From the NCBI GenBank assembly GCA_902489275.1, contig CABTZK010000024.1, positions 1 to 29,679 of the forward strand: a stretch of 29,679 nucleotides of DNA, given 5' to 3'. This DNA is from an uncultured Porphyromonadaceae bacterium (GTDB taxonomy: Bacteria > Bacteroidota > Bacteroidia > Bacteroidales > Muribaculaceae). The position numbers and the translations under genes are program-made. A model generated the notes under the pieces. That model made no database searches, was not told where the DNA came from, and saw only the letters and a list, made by a program, of their open reading frames with translations. How positions within the stretch are numbered: the stretch's first letter is position 1; each line of letters opens with the position of its first letter. Shown piece after piece: positions 21,998 to 29,679 of the stretch.

Positions 21998-23611
21998 TTA
22001 TTTCTTTTCGTTTTTATGATCAATTGCAGCGCGAATAAAGTCCATGAACAAGGGGTGCGGCGACAGCACGGTGCTGCTGTACTCCGGATGATACTGGGTG
22101 CCGATATACCACTTCTTGCTCGGGACTTCCACCACCTCGACAAGATGCGTCTCGGGGTTCTCGCCCACGCATTGCATACCGCCAGCCTCAAATTGAGCGC
22201 GAAAGTCCTCGTTGAACTCAAAACGGTGGCGATGGCGCTCCTCGATGTCGAGCGTGTGATAGGCACGGGCGACTTTCGTGTCGGGCCTCAATCGGCAGGC
22301 GTAGGATCCCAGGCGCATCGTGCCGCCCATGTTGGTGACGCTCTTTTGCTCTTCCATGAGGTCGATGACGTTATAGGGTGTCTTGGGGTCGATCTCGGTG
22401 CTGCTGGCCTCGGCAAGCCCAAGCACATTGCGCGCATACTCGATGACCATGCACTGCATACCCAAGCAAATGCCAAAGGTGGGCATGTCGTGCTCACGGC
22501 ACCACTTGAGCGCCACGTGCTTGCCCTCGGTGCCGCGCTGCCCGAAGCCCGGCGCCACAATCACGCCATCCAGGTCTTTCAACTGCTGCTCCACGTTGCC
22601 GTCGTTGAGACGTTCTGAGCTGATGTAGGTGAGCTTCAGCTTGTGGTCGTGATAGGTGCAGGCTTGGAGGAGCGCCTCGTCAATCGACTTGTAGGCATCT
22701 TGCAACTCCACGTATTTTCCCACCAGGCCAATCTTCACTTCCTCGCTGGCTTGGCGCATGTGGTCGAGAAACTTGTTCCACTTGGTGAGGTCAGGCTCTC
22801 CAGTGCAGGGCGCTCCCGTCTTTTCGAGGATGATGTTGTCAAGTTTCTGCTCGTGCATCATCAGCGGCACCTCATAGATGGTGGGCGCGTCGATGCTCTG
22901 TGTCACAGCCTCGACCGCCACGTTGCAGAATTGTGCCACCTTGCGGCGCATGGCCATCGGAATATCTTTCTCGGTGCGCAGCACGAGAATATCGGGCTGA
23001 ATGCCCAACTGCTGCAATTGCTTGACAGAGTGCTGGGTTGGCTTGGTCTTGAGTTCCTTGGCAGCCTTGATGTAGGGGACGTAGGTCAAGTGCACGGTCA
23101 CGCACCTGTTGCCCAGCTCCCAGCGCAATTGCCTCACGGCCTCTAAAAACGGGGTCGACTCAATGTCGCCCACCGTGCCGCCAATCTCGGTAATCACGAA
23201 ATCATACTTGCCGGTGTTACCCAGCAACTTCACGTTGCGCTTGATTTCATCGGTGATGTGGGGAATAATCTGAACTGTCTTGCCTAAGTAGTCGCCACGT
23301 CGCTCCTTGTCGATGACATTCTGGTAGATGCGCCCGGTCGTGATGTTGTTGGCGCGTGTCGTCTTGATGTTGGTAAAACGCTCGTAGTGCCCCAAGTCAA
23401 GGTCAGCCTCGTGACCATCGACGGTCACGTAGCACTCCCCGTGCTCATAGGGGTTGAGCGTGCCAGGGTCGATGTTGATGTAGGGGTCAAACTTTTGAAT
23501 AGTCACATTGAAGCCTCGCGACAAGAGAAGGCGAGCTATTGAAGACGAGATGATTCCTTTCCCTAATGAGGAAACCACACCGCCAGTCACAAAAATATAT
23601 CTTGTATCCAC
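21998..23611 (-). CDS. pyrG: CTP synthase
   Basis: 537 residues from the GTG at 23611; a TTG at 23617 (MAVDTRYIF) or at 23638 are alternatives, and no in-frame ATG precedes the conserved N-terminus. The enzyme makes CTP from UTP, ATP and glutamine. The synthetase domain begins RYIFVTGGVVSSLGKGI with the P-loop at about 10-20 and includes EIGGTVGDIES. The class I glutamine amidotransferase domain has Cys382 in FGICLGMQ, and His508 and Glu510 in YHPEYSS. The predicted transcription start (about 23636) would exclude the TTG at 23638, which favours GTG 23611 or TTG 23617. It is first gene of the probable pyrG-yidC operon. Confidence 0.96.
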   Translation of the reverse strand: MDTRYIFVTGGVVSSLGKGIISSSIARLLLSRGFNVTIQKFDPYINIDPGTLNPYEHGECYVTVDGHEADLDLGHYERFTNIKTTRANNITTGRIYQNVIDKERRGDYLGKTVQIIPHITDEIKRNVKLLGNTGKYDFVITEIGGTVGDIESTPFLEAVRQLRWELGNRCVTVHLTYVPYIKAAKELKTKPTQHSVKQLQQLGIQPDILVLRTEKDIPMAMRRKVAQFCNVAVEAVTQSIDAPTIYEVPLMMHEQKLDNIILEKTGAPCTGEPDLTKWNKFLDHMRQASEEVKIGLVGKYVELQDAYKSIDEALLQACTYHDHKLKLTYISSERLNDGNVEQQLKDLDGVIVAPGFGQRGTEGKHVALKWCREHDMPTFGICLGMQCMVIEYARNVLGLAEASSTEIDPKTPYNVIDLMEEQKSVTNMGGTMRLGSYACRLRPDTKVARAYHTLDIEERHRHRFEFNEDFRAQFEAGGMQCVGENPETHLVEVVEVPSKKWYIGTQYHPEYSSTVLSPHPLFMDFIRAAIDHKNEKK

Positions 23612-23642
23612 TGCCAAATGTTGATTATATTGATTCAAGTTA

Positions 23643-23675
23643 CAAAATTAGCAATAAATCTTGAGGTTGTGACAA
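23643..23675 (-). promoter_or_regulatory. Promoter of pyrG-yidC
   Basis: On the minus strand TTG (23675-23673) and TAATTTTG (23650-23643) are 22 bases apart. The expected start near 23636 gives a leader of about 20-25 bases to the GTG or TTG used by pyrG. Confidence 0.6.
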
Positions 23676-23784
23676 TTTTTGGGCAACTAAATTCAATGCG
23701 CAACAGGTTTTGCTGCCAAAAGGAATCCCACTGCTTCTAAATGCCTTGTCGAAATGCTACAATTTAGGCCTAAACGAGATGGGG

Positions 23785-24399
23785 CTAAAAATCGAGTTGA
23801 CCGAGAATGACGACTTGAGGCGAGCGTGACAGAGCGCCAGGATTTGTCCCTGGCTTACCCTCGGGAACTTGGCGGCCTGCCTGCCGGTAGTGGTCTACCC
23901 AAAACTGGGGTATTGCGCCCGACGCGTCGCGAAACTCCATGGGAATGGTCTTGAATACACGTTTCCCTCGACGGGTGACAAACGACTTTTGCACCAGCTC
24001 GCTGCAATACATCGCCTGGTCGCTGGCATCAAAATAATTGTCGTAAGGCTTGCCAATGTGCCGCTGCGCTTGGACGATTGACTCCCGGGCATCGAAACCG
24101 GCAGCGCACACTCTTCCCGCCAAAAGCGAGCAGAGCGAGTCGATCGACACCATCTCGACACCGTGGCCTGGAACCGCCTGGATGACTACTGGCTCAGTCC
24201 CAATCCAGTGGAAAATCGCCACATGGTCGACGGGATACCCCTCGACTCCATGCGTGACATCGGTAATGGCATTGCTGCCGCCACTCACCACAAACAGCAA
24301 ATCGCCATCATGCAGCGAATCGACTGGAAGATGGGGTTGCGCCAACAACAATGCAGCTGCGAACGAGCACAAAATGGTAAAATAAAGACGTATCATCAC
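23785..24399 (-). CDS. YiiX/YebB-like NlpC/P60-superfamily cysteine hydrolase, secreted
   Basis: 204 residues. A signal peptide (MMIRLYFTILCSFAAALLLA) precedes a papain-like domain of the YiiX type (PF05708-like). The family's opening HDGDLLFV is at 30-37, the catalytic His59 lies in DHVAIF and Cys132 in MYCSELVQKSF. In this circularly permuted group His comes before Cys in the sequence. Known relatives are thought to cut peptidoglycan peptides or lipid/amide bonds; the substrate here is unknown. The gene follows lptD by 56 bases in the same direction with no visible terminator, so it may share that transcript. The start could be either of two adjacent ATGs. Confidence 0.85.
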   Translation of the reverse strand: MMIRLYFTILCSFAAALLLAQPHLPVDSLHDGDLLFVVSGGSNAITDVTHGVEGYPVDHVAIFHWIGTEPVVIQAVPGHGVEMVSIDSLCSLLAGRVCAAGFDARESIVQAQRHIGKPYDNYFDASDQAMYCSELVQKSFVTRRGKRVFKTIPMEFRDASGAIPQFWVDHYRQAGRQVPEGKPGTNPGALSRSPQVVILGQLDF

Positions 24400-24455
24400 T
24401 TAAAAAAACGGATTACAATGATTGACAACTCTCCCACGACTTGCCGCACGCTTGC

Positions 24456-27188
24456 CTACCACGTCACCCCATTGCTGTAGCTCGAGTGCTTGTCGTACTT
24501 CAAGTCGCTCAATATCGACGACTTCACTGCAATGTGGAAACTATAAGACTTATAGGGACCCACCGGGACGAAACTGGCACTCATAGTGAAGCAGTGCATC
24601 TGTCGCGAGATGTTGCAGTTCATGTAGGCAATCCTGTGCGTGTCAAAATTGTAACTGCCCGAGAATGAGAGATTCCAATTTTTGGTAGGACTCACACTGC
24701 CATTGAAACTCAAGTTGTGGGTCCACTTGCTGTTATACTCCATTTTCTTGAAGTTAAACGAGCCATAGCCGTAATTGAGCGAGTAGTTGAACGTGAGGCT
24801 CCAAGGGCAATTCCACTGCATGTAGCCATCGGGGCGAAGCTGGATGTCATTCTCCCGCTCCTCGCGCGGATCGACAGCCCCGTCGTTTTCCGAGCCCTCG
24901 GCAAAGTCCTCATGCTCGTTCATGCCCGGGCTCTTCGGCTCTTGGTCGCCATTCTTTTTCCCGAAGCCAAAGAGTTTCTTAAATGTGTCGTTGTTGAACG
25001 TGTAGGACAGCGACGTGCCCGTGCTGGCCAATCGCCCCCAGCCGCCTCCATTGAACAGGCGCAACTTGTTGATGCGCACAGGGTGACCGGAGTCGTTCAA
25101 TCCATATTTGTACACATCCCACGTGGCGCTCAAGTTCAGGTTGAAGCCCTTGATCAGTCGCAACATGATGCTCGTGTTCAAGTTGCTCCATCGCAGCGAG
25201 TCGGCAGCAAAGTTGTAACTTTGGCTCAACGTGAGATTCTCGATGAGCGACACCTTCTTGAAGCCCGTGCTATCCGCGTCGCTCTTGACCTTGGCCTCGA
25301 TATTGTTGGCGAAATTAAAGTTCACTAAGCCCGATTTCCCCTGTGGCGCGTTGCCATAGACTCCCGTCTTGAAATAAGAATAGGTCATGCGTTGCACCTC
25401 GCCCGTCGACAGCGGACGGTCATAATGGCCATAGTAACCCCAAAACGGGTCGCTAAAGTCGGGCATTGCCGAGAATGAAATCGTGGGGGTGATGACGTGG
25501 CGAATCATTTGCACCTTGTCGCCAAACAACTTCAAGGGCTTGAAGAAGCCATAGAGTTTCGTGCTGAACCCGAGCGAGAAGCTGAAATCAAACACGTTAT
25601 AGAAACTATAGGTGGTGTCCTCGACCACCGCGCTTGCGTTGGGGTCCCACTGCTGCCTGATCTTCTGGGTGTACATGCGGTCGTTGAGGGTCATCGACGG
25701 TGTGACATTGATATACTTAAACAGGCTGAAAGTGGCCGAGATGGGTACCGTGTGCGACATGCCGTTGCGCCAATCTTTCACGAGACTTTTCTTGAAAAAC
25801 TCGTTTTGCTTAGCGGTCAGGGAGTTCTGGAAACGCCCCGAATAGGACAGCTTGATTTTCTCATACCACTTCTCGCTGCCCACCGCGTGCTTGCGCTTGA
25901 AAGGCGCCAATTGCGACAGGGTGAGCGTGAGATTGGGAAACGAGACACTCAACGTGGAGTCGGCCGATCGTTGCGAGACACTTGCCGTGGTGGAGAGACT
26001 CCATTTTGAGTTTGGGATTCTATAGGTCATGTTCACCGTGCTGCTCTTGGTGTTCTCGGTGAACGAACTGCTGTAATAGTCATCTAACTGGTTGCGCGAG
26101 TAGCCGCTGGTGGCAAAATTAACGCTGGCCGAGAAAGTCATGTTGGGATTAGCCTTTGCGTCTTGGGAATGGCTCCATTGGATTCTGAAATTGTGCATTT
26201 TCATGTAGTCCTCATCGCCTTTATCGCCATTGACTGTTGTCAAGTAGCTCACATTGAAGTTGCCTTGATAGCGATAACGCTTCCTGTAGTTGGATTGCGC
26301 TGTCAAGCCCCACGAGCCGCGCGTGTAGAGCTCGCCTGTGAGTGCCAGGTCGACGTAGTCGTTGATGGCAAAATAATAACCGCCATTGCGCAAGAAAAAG
26401 CCTCGATTGTAATCCTCGCCAAATGTAGGCACCAGAATTCCACTCTGGTATCGCTCGCTAAACGGGAAAAAGCCAAAAGGAACCGCCAGGGGCAAGGGCA
26501 AATCCTCAAGCACCATGTAGGCCGGGCCGATGACCACATCTTTTTTGGGACGCATCTTGGCCTTGGTGAGCTGGAAATAGAAGTGAGGGTGCTCGTGGTA
26601 GTCGCACGTGGTGTAACGGCCATTTTTGAGGAAATACTCGTCGTTATCCATTTTCTTGGTGATGCCGCCCGTGAGATAGCCCTCGCCTTGCTCGGTGACA
26701 ATGTCGGTAATCAAGCCTTTCTCGGTCTTGTAGTTATAGGTCATCGACTTCGACTCATACTCGCCACTCTTGTCCTTAAACTTGGGGTTGCCCTGCAACT
26801 CCCCCGTGGAATCGGGCACCCCTACGGCATAGATTTCATGCTTGTCCATGTCCATGTTCAAGCGGCTGGCCGAGAGGTCGACATCGCCATACCGCACGCT
26901 ACTGCCGCCGTACATGTGCGCATTCCGCTTCCCGTACATCACAATCGAGTCATTGGCCTGAAAGGTCACCATGCGGTCAAGATCAACTTTCGTTTTCTTG
27001 AACCGCGCCGTGTCGCCGGGAAGAGTGTCCTCCATCACGCTATCGGCACCTGCCAGCGAGTCGATAGCCACAGAGTCCACGTCGCGCGCCTGCGCGCCAC
27101 GTAGCGGGAAAGCCCACGACAGTCCTCCTTCCAGCATGAGCAGCACCAGCAGCACAACAGTCAATATGTGTTTAGACCCTCGTCTCAA
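24456..27188 (-). CDS. lptD: LPS-assembly outer-membrane protein LptD (OstA-like)
   Basis: 910 residues. LptD forms the outer-membrane barrel that places lipopolysaccharide on the cell surface with LptE. The N-terminus is a signal peptide (MRRGSKHILTVVLLVLLMLE) read from a TTG at 27188; no in-frame ATG precedes it and later starts would lose the basic n-region. An OstA/LptA-like beta-jellyroll region follows (about 70-230: SIVMYGKRNAHMYGGSSVRY, GEYESKSMTYNYKTEKGLIT), then YMVLEDLPLPLAVPFGFFPF and a long barrel region rich in alternating aromatic strands, ending near the C-terminus in SYSFHIAVKSS. A stretch near residues 755-795 is acidic and low in complexity. The length and order match the large Bacteroidetes LptD form. 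Confidence 0.93.
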   Translation of the reverse strand: MRRGSKHILTVVLLVLLMLEGGLSWAFPLRGAQARDVDSVAIDSLAGADSVMEDTLPGDTARFKKTKVDLDRMVTFQANDSIVMYGKRNAHMYGGSSVRYGDVDLSASRLNMDMDKHEIYAVGVPDSTGELQGNPKFKDKSGEYESKSMTYNYKTEKGLITDIVTEQGEGYLTGGITKKMDNDEYFLKNGRYTTCDYHEHPHFYFQLTKAKMRPKKDVVIGPAYMVLEDLPLPLAVPFGFFPFSERYQSGILVPTFGEDYNRGFFLRNGGYYFAINDYVDLALTGELYTRGSWGLTAQSNYRKRYRYQGNFNVSYLTTVNGDKGDEDYMKMHNFRIQWSHSQDAKANPNMTFSASVNFATSGYSRNQLDDYYSSSFTENTKSSTVNMTYRIPNSKWSLSTTASVSQRSADSTLSVSFPNLTLTLSQLAPFKRKHAVGSEKWYEKIKLSYSGRFQNSLTAKQNEFFKKSLVKDWRNGMSHTVPISATFSLFKYINVTPSMTLNDRMYTQKIRQQWDPNASAVVEDTTYSFYNVFDFSFSLGFSTKLYGFFKPLKLFGDKVQMIRHVITPTISFSAMPDFSDPFWGYYGHYDRPLSTGEVQRMTYSYFKTGVYGNAPQGKSGLVNFNFANNIEAKVKSDADSTGFKKVSLIENLTLSQSYNFAADSLRWSNLNTSIMLRLIKGFNLNLSATWDVYKYGLNDSGHPVRINKLRLFNGGGWGRLASTGTSLSYTFNNDTFKKLFGFGKKNGDQEPKSPGMNEHEDFAEGSENDGAVDPREERENDIQLRPDGYMQWNCPWSLTFNYSLNYGYGSFNFKKMEYNSKWTHNLSFNGSVSPTKNWNLSFSGSYNFDTHRIAYMNCNISRQMHCFTMSASFVPVGPYKSYSFHIAVKSSILSDLKYDKHSSYSNGVTW

Positions 27189-27217
27189 AGAATCGGAACA
27201 TTTTGCAATTTAAGGTA

Positions 27218-27250
27218 CAAAATTACAAATTTATCCTTATTTAAGCGCAA
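27218..27250 (-). promoter_or_regulatory. Promoter of lptD
   Basis: On the minus strand TTG (27250-27248) and TAATTTTG (27225-27218) are 22 bases apart. The expected start near 27211 gives a short leader that contains an ATG at 27201 opening a nine-codon frame, which overlaps the TTG start of lptD. Confidence 0.6.
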
Positions 27251-27303
27251 AAACAGAGTCCTTTATTGCACATCATCAATCTAAAAACCGTTTTAGACAC
27301 GCC

Positions 27304-27897
27304 TCAATGGCGGAACTTGAACGATTTGTCCAGCTCGCCGTAATCGGGTGGGCCAAAAAAGCTGGCCATGGCATCAAAACGCTGGAGTGTGGCACTTCCA
27401 TACTTTCCCAACTTCTTGCGCGCGACCTCAAGCGGGCGCGCCGAGTCAGAGGGGTGCGCCTTGCTATAGAACTTGTCGGCATAGCACACCACTTTTTCCT
27501 CCAGCGTCGTGGGCAGCATGTCCCTGGGCGGTAGCGGCAACCCCTGGTCTATGATTTCCTGCGCGGTCAGCCCTGCCCCGGTGTGATGCTCACACACCAG
27601 CGCATGGCGAAAGAGTCCAATGCTCTCTAACAACTGGCGACCGAGCATGCCATGGCGAATGTAAGGCTCGGTGCCAAAACAATAGATGCCAGCGGCATCG
27701 GTCTTGAACATGCCGATGTCGTGCAGCATGGCGGCCTCATAGACAAAATCCTCGTCGATGGGCTGATGCCGTGCCACAAGCCGGCGGCACAGCTGGCGAG
27801 CCAGCTCGGCCACTTGGCGGCTGTGACTCACGAGCAAGTTGTAGTCATCGTTGCCAGCCTTGTAGTAGCGCTCAATAATGCTTTGATAATCAATCAT
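27304..27897 (-). CDS. HD-domain phosphohydrolase
   Basis: 197 residues from the ATG at 27897 (MIDYQSIIERYYKAG). A longer start at 27933 is rejected because it would run through the ilvE terminator. The HD metal-binding set is visible: His25 in LLVSHSRQVA, His59-Asp60 in AAMLHDIGMF, His104/His105 in CEHHTGAGL, and Asp141 in VVCYADKFYS. This matches small bacterial HD hydrolases (uncharacterised HDIG/YfbR-type enzymes acting on nucleotides or phosphate esters). The substrate is unknown. The gene is followed by the lptD promoter in the same direction. Confidence 0.88.
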   Translation of the reverse strand: MIDYQSIIERYYKAGNDDYNLLVSHSRQVAELARQLCRRLVARHQPIDEDFVYEAAMLHDIGMFKTDAAGIYCFGTEPYIRHGMLGRQLLESIGLFRHALVCEHHTGAGLTAQEIIDQGLPLPPRDMLPTTLEEKVVCYADKFYSKAHPSDSARPLEVARKKLGKYGSATLQRFDAMASFFGPPDYGELDKSFKFRH

Positions 27898-27913
27898 GGT
27901 TGTATCAATACTG

Positions 27914-27947
27914 AAAAAAGGCGAAGCCCTCACACGGGCTTCGCCTT
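27914..27947 (-). terminator. Terminator of ilvE
   Basis: AAGGCGAAGCCC (27918-27929) pairs perfectly with 27936-27947 around a six-base loop. On the minus strand it is followed by a run of T residues (complement of 27914-27919). It lies about 45 bases after the ilvE stop codon and also fixes the start of the HD gene downstream. Confidence 0.9.
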
Positions 27948-27990
27948 GGCGTGTCTGTAAGAGAGAGTGTGTGTAAGGTGTGAAAATATC

Positions 27991-29025
27991 TTATTTTACA
28001 ATCGTCACCCAGTTGTGCGTGTCGGGCGCGTCACCCATTTGGATCGCCTGCAGGCGGTGATACAGCTCAGTCACCACAGGACCTGGCTTGCCGTCCTTAG
28101 AGATGACGTAAGTCTTGTTCATGTCCATGTCATGGATTTCGCTCAGTGGCGAGCACACGGCAGCTGTGCCACACTCGGCAGCCTCGTCCATGTCGGCCAG
28201 CTCCTCAACGTGAATGGGTCGGCGCTCAACCGTGAGTCCCATGTCCTCGGCGATTTGCTGGAGACTCATGTTGGTGATGGAGGGCAGAATCGATTCGCTC
28301 TTTGGCGTGATGTACTTGTCGCCCTTGATGCAGAAGAAGTTTGCCGGGCCGCACTCGTCAATATACTTTTTCTCCTTAGGATCGAGGAAAAGCACCGTTG
28401 AGAATCCATCTTCCTTGGCGCGATTCAGCGCCACCAGGCTGGCGGCATAGTTGCCACCCACTTTGAAGCGGCCTGTGCCACGTGGAGCGGCGCGGTCGTA
28501 GTCACGATAGATGGCCACCTTGGTGGTGTTGAAACCTTCCTTGAAATAAGGGCCTACGGGCGCTACGAAAATAATCAGCTGATATTCTTTTGCCGGCCCC
28601 ACGCCGATGCGAGCCGAAGTGCCAATCTCCAATGGGCGCAAGTAGAGCGAGCTGCCACTGCCGTAGGGTGGAATGAAACGCTCGTTGAGCAGCACGACCT
28701 TCTTCGACATCTCGATAAACTTGTCGAGATCAACGGGCTGCATCATCACGCCAGCTGCACTGCGCTGCAAGCGCTTGCCGTTCTCGTCAATACGGAAAAT
28801 GCGGATGTGACCGTCCTTGCCACGGAAAGCCTTTTGGCCCTCAAAGATTTCTTGACCATAGTGCAAGCAGGTGGCAGCGATGGGCATCGTAATGTCTTCA
28901 GAGTCCGAAACCACAATATCACCCCATTTGCCATCGGCAAAAGTACAGCGCACATTGTAATCAGTTTTCATGTAACTGAATGAGAGGTTTGACCAATCGA
29001 GGTCAATGTTTTCTAGTTTACTCAT
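27991..29025 (-). CDS. ilvE: Branched-chain amino acid aminotransferase
   Basis: 344 residues from the ATG at 29025. A class IV PLP aminotransferase for the last step of Leu, Ile and Val synthesis, or the first step of their breakdown. The protein belongs to the longer BCAT type shared with eukaryotes and Bacteroidetes. Landmarks are LHYGQEIFEGQKAFRGKDG (about 55-72), the PLP-binding Lys188 in GRFKVGGNYAASL, IDECGPANFFCIKGDKYITP and SILPSITNMSLQQIAEDMG. It ends at a perfect hairpin terminator. No riboswitch or attenuator is visible upstream; the gap to the preceding gene is 66 bases and A/T-rich, so co-transcription is possible. Confidence 0.97.
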   Translation of the reverse strand: MSKLENIDLDWSNLSFSYMKTDYNVRCTFADGKWGDIVVSDSEDITMPIAATCLHYGQEIFEGQKAFRGKDGHIRIFRIDENGKRLQRSAAGVMMQPVDLDKFIEMSKKVVLLNERFIPPYGSGSSLYLRPLEIGTSARIGVGPAKEYQLIIFVAPVGPYFKEGFNTTKVAIYRDYDRAAPRGTGRFKVGGNYAASLVALNRAKEDGFSTVLFLDPKEKKYIDECGPANFFCIKGDKYITPKSESILPSITNMSLQQIAEDMGLTVERRPIHVEELADMDEAAECGTAAVCSPLSEIHDMDMNKTYVISKDGKPGPVVTELYHRLQAIQMGDAPDTHNWVTIVK

Positions 29026-29091
29026 GATTAAAATTTTGTTTTATAGATAAATGAAGGATGTTAAGTTCACCTAATATTTCAGCTATCGCCA

Positions 29092-29421
29092 CTACAACGC
29101 GACCTTTTGCGTTATATTGCCTATTTTAAGGATATAAACTCCATGCGCTCTGATTCTGAGCTCCGAAGTCCCGGGATTGAGCGTTGCATTGGAAATGAGC
29201 TGCCCCAGGATGGTGAAGACACGCACTTGGATGCGTCGCGACGTGCGAATCGTAATGACACCGTCATTTCCAAACACTTCAACACCATCGGTATAACTGG
29301 GGTCGGTCAGGCTTCGGCCGGTCACCCGGTGGGTCGTTTCCCGCCATTGCAATTGAGCCCAAGCATCGCCCGCGGCAGTCATGCAGAAAACAGTAACCAA
29401 GATGATCCAAAACCTTCTCAT
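29092..29421 (-). CDS. Tiny secreted protein consisting almost only of a sorting-like C-terminal domain
   Basis: 109 residues. The signal peptide (MRRFWIILVTVFCMTAAGDA, cleavage near WAQ) is followed by about 25 linker residues, then by GVEVFGNDGVITIRTSRRIQ, VRVFTILGQLI and GVYILKIGNITQKVAL. These last segments have the strand pattern of the Por-secretion/T9SS type A C-terminal domain or its Bacteroidales relatives. Such domains normally sit at the end of large exported proteins; here no cargo domain is left. It could be a real small exported protein or the intact-looking remnant of a larger one. It has its own -7 element (29445-29452) and sits between the rrn terminator and ilvE. Confidence 0.8.
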   Translation of the reverse strand: MRRFWIILVTVFCMTAAGDAWAQLQWRETTHRVTGRSLTDPSYTDGVEVFGNDGVITIRTSRRIQVRVFTILGQLISNATLNPGTSELRIRAHGVYILKIGNITQKVAL

Positions 29422-29444
29422 AACCTTAAGCAGTTATTGTTATG

Positions 29445-29452
29445 CAAAGATA
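29445..29452 (-). promoter_or_regulatory. -7 element for the small sorting-domain gene
   Basis: The minus strand reads TATCTTTG about 23 bases before the ATG at 29421, matching TAnnTTTG. The region upstream is A/T-rich and has no clear -33 TTG at the expected spacing. Confidence 0.5.
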
Positions 29453-29562
29453 CACCTAAATTCAATAAAAAAGAAATAAAACAGGAGGAAAAAGGCAACA
29501 GGGAGTCTAAATGCGCTTTTGTTTTCACTTCCTTCTTGGCCGCTGGCGACCTGGAGGGGGGA

Positions 29563-29607
29563 TAAAAAGAAAGGGAGGCCGGCTCCCGGGCTGGGGGCCG
29601 GCCTCCC
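29563..29607 (-). terminator. Terminator of the rRNA operon
   Basis: GGGAGGCCGGC (29573-29583) pairs perfectly with 29597-29607. On the minus strand it is followed by TTTCTTTTT. It lies just beyond the 5S rRNA 3' end. Confidence 0.9.
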
Positions 29608-29612
29608 GTAGG

Positions 29613-29679
29613 GGGCGGTTACCTACTCTCCCACTCTCGCAGTACCATCGGCGTGGTGAGGCTTAACTTCTCTGTTCGG
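29613..29679 (-). rRNA. rrf: 5S ribosomal RNA, 3' part (partial)
   Basis: The minus strand from the window end reads CCGAACAGAGAAGTTAAGCC, then GCCGATGGTACTGC and GTGGGAGAGTAGGTAACCGCC, which is the conserved 3' half of bacterial 5S rRNA. The 5' part and presumably 23S and 16S rRNA lie beyond the right edge. The 3' boundary is uncertain by a few bases. Confidence 0.95.

Noticed and set aside
23763..23774. Palindrome TTTAGGCCTAAA after the YiiX-like gene
   Set aside because: It is short, has no loop and no T tract, so it is not convincing as a terminator or operator.
26163..27104. 313-residue frame antisense to lptD
   Set aside because: It is opposite the conserved N-terminal half of lptD and shows no family features.
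27898..27933. N-terminal extension of the HD-domain protein
   Set aside because: The extra 12 codons would lie in the T tract and stem of the ilvE terminator; the ATG at 27897 gives a normal HD N-terminus.
29107..29565. 152-residue plus-strand frame opposite the small sorting-domain gene
   Set aside because: It runs antisense to a gene with a clear signal peptide and into the rRNA terminator region; no domain is visible.

Overview
The window is bacterial chromosome from a Bacteroidota member, most likely order Bacteroidales. Promoters follow the Bacteroidota pattern (TTG, about 19-23 bases, TAnnTTTG) and classical Shine-Dalgarno sequences are mostly absent in front of the host genes. Secreted proteins carry Bacteroidota C-terminal sorting-like domains, and the YidC, LptD and CTP synthase sequences are of Bacteroidetes type. 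Genus cannot be fixed from the sequence; the G/C-rich codons would fit Muribaculaceae or Prevotellaceae.

Region 1 (1-9626) is the right end of an integrated tailed phage. It holds the tail end of an unidentified gene, a protein with a long Gly-X repeat, a structured leader followed by three tiny tightly packed phage genes, a strong terminator, a 1401-residue tape measure protein, a tail tip/hub-like protein, and a tyrosine integrase on the opposite strand. The integrase lies beside tRNA-Pro(TGG), whose 3' end is the likely attachment site. A perfect 20-bp inverted repeat sits one base beyond the tRNA CCA. The rest of the phage lies left of the window.

Region 2 (9627-19800) is host chromosome: tRNA-Pro and aspS are divergently transcribed, then come a decayed Ig-like/sorting-domain surface protein gene, a LUD-domain protein with a Cys-rich tail, a convergent DEAD-box RNA helicase, a membrane-anchored alpha/beta hydrolase, a DUF805 membrane protein, a MATE transporter and a secreted protein of unknown function. 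Perfect or near-perfect hairpin terminators separate most units.

Region 3 (19796-29679) is a minus-strand block of envelope and housekeeping genes. In transcription order these are: the 3' end of a 5S rRNA with its terminator, a tiny secreted protein that is almost only a sorting-like domain, ilvE, an HD-domain hydrolase, lptD, a YiiX-like NlpC/P60 hydrolase, pyrG and yidC. lptD, the YiiX-like enzyme and yidC all concern envelope biogenesis. Several genes here appear to lack an ATG start (lptD TTG; pyrG GTG or TTG), and in each case promoter spacing supports the assigned start.

No CRISPR array, insertion sequence, retroelement or recognised defence system was seen. The least explained parts are the Gly-X repeat phage protein, the structured leader with its three-gene phage cassette, and the arrangement around the integrase and tRNA junction.
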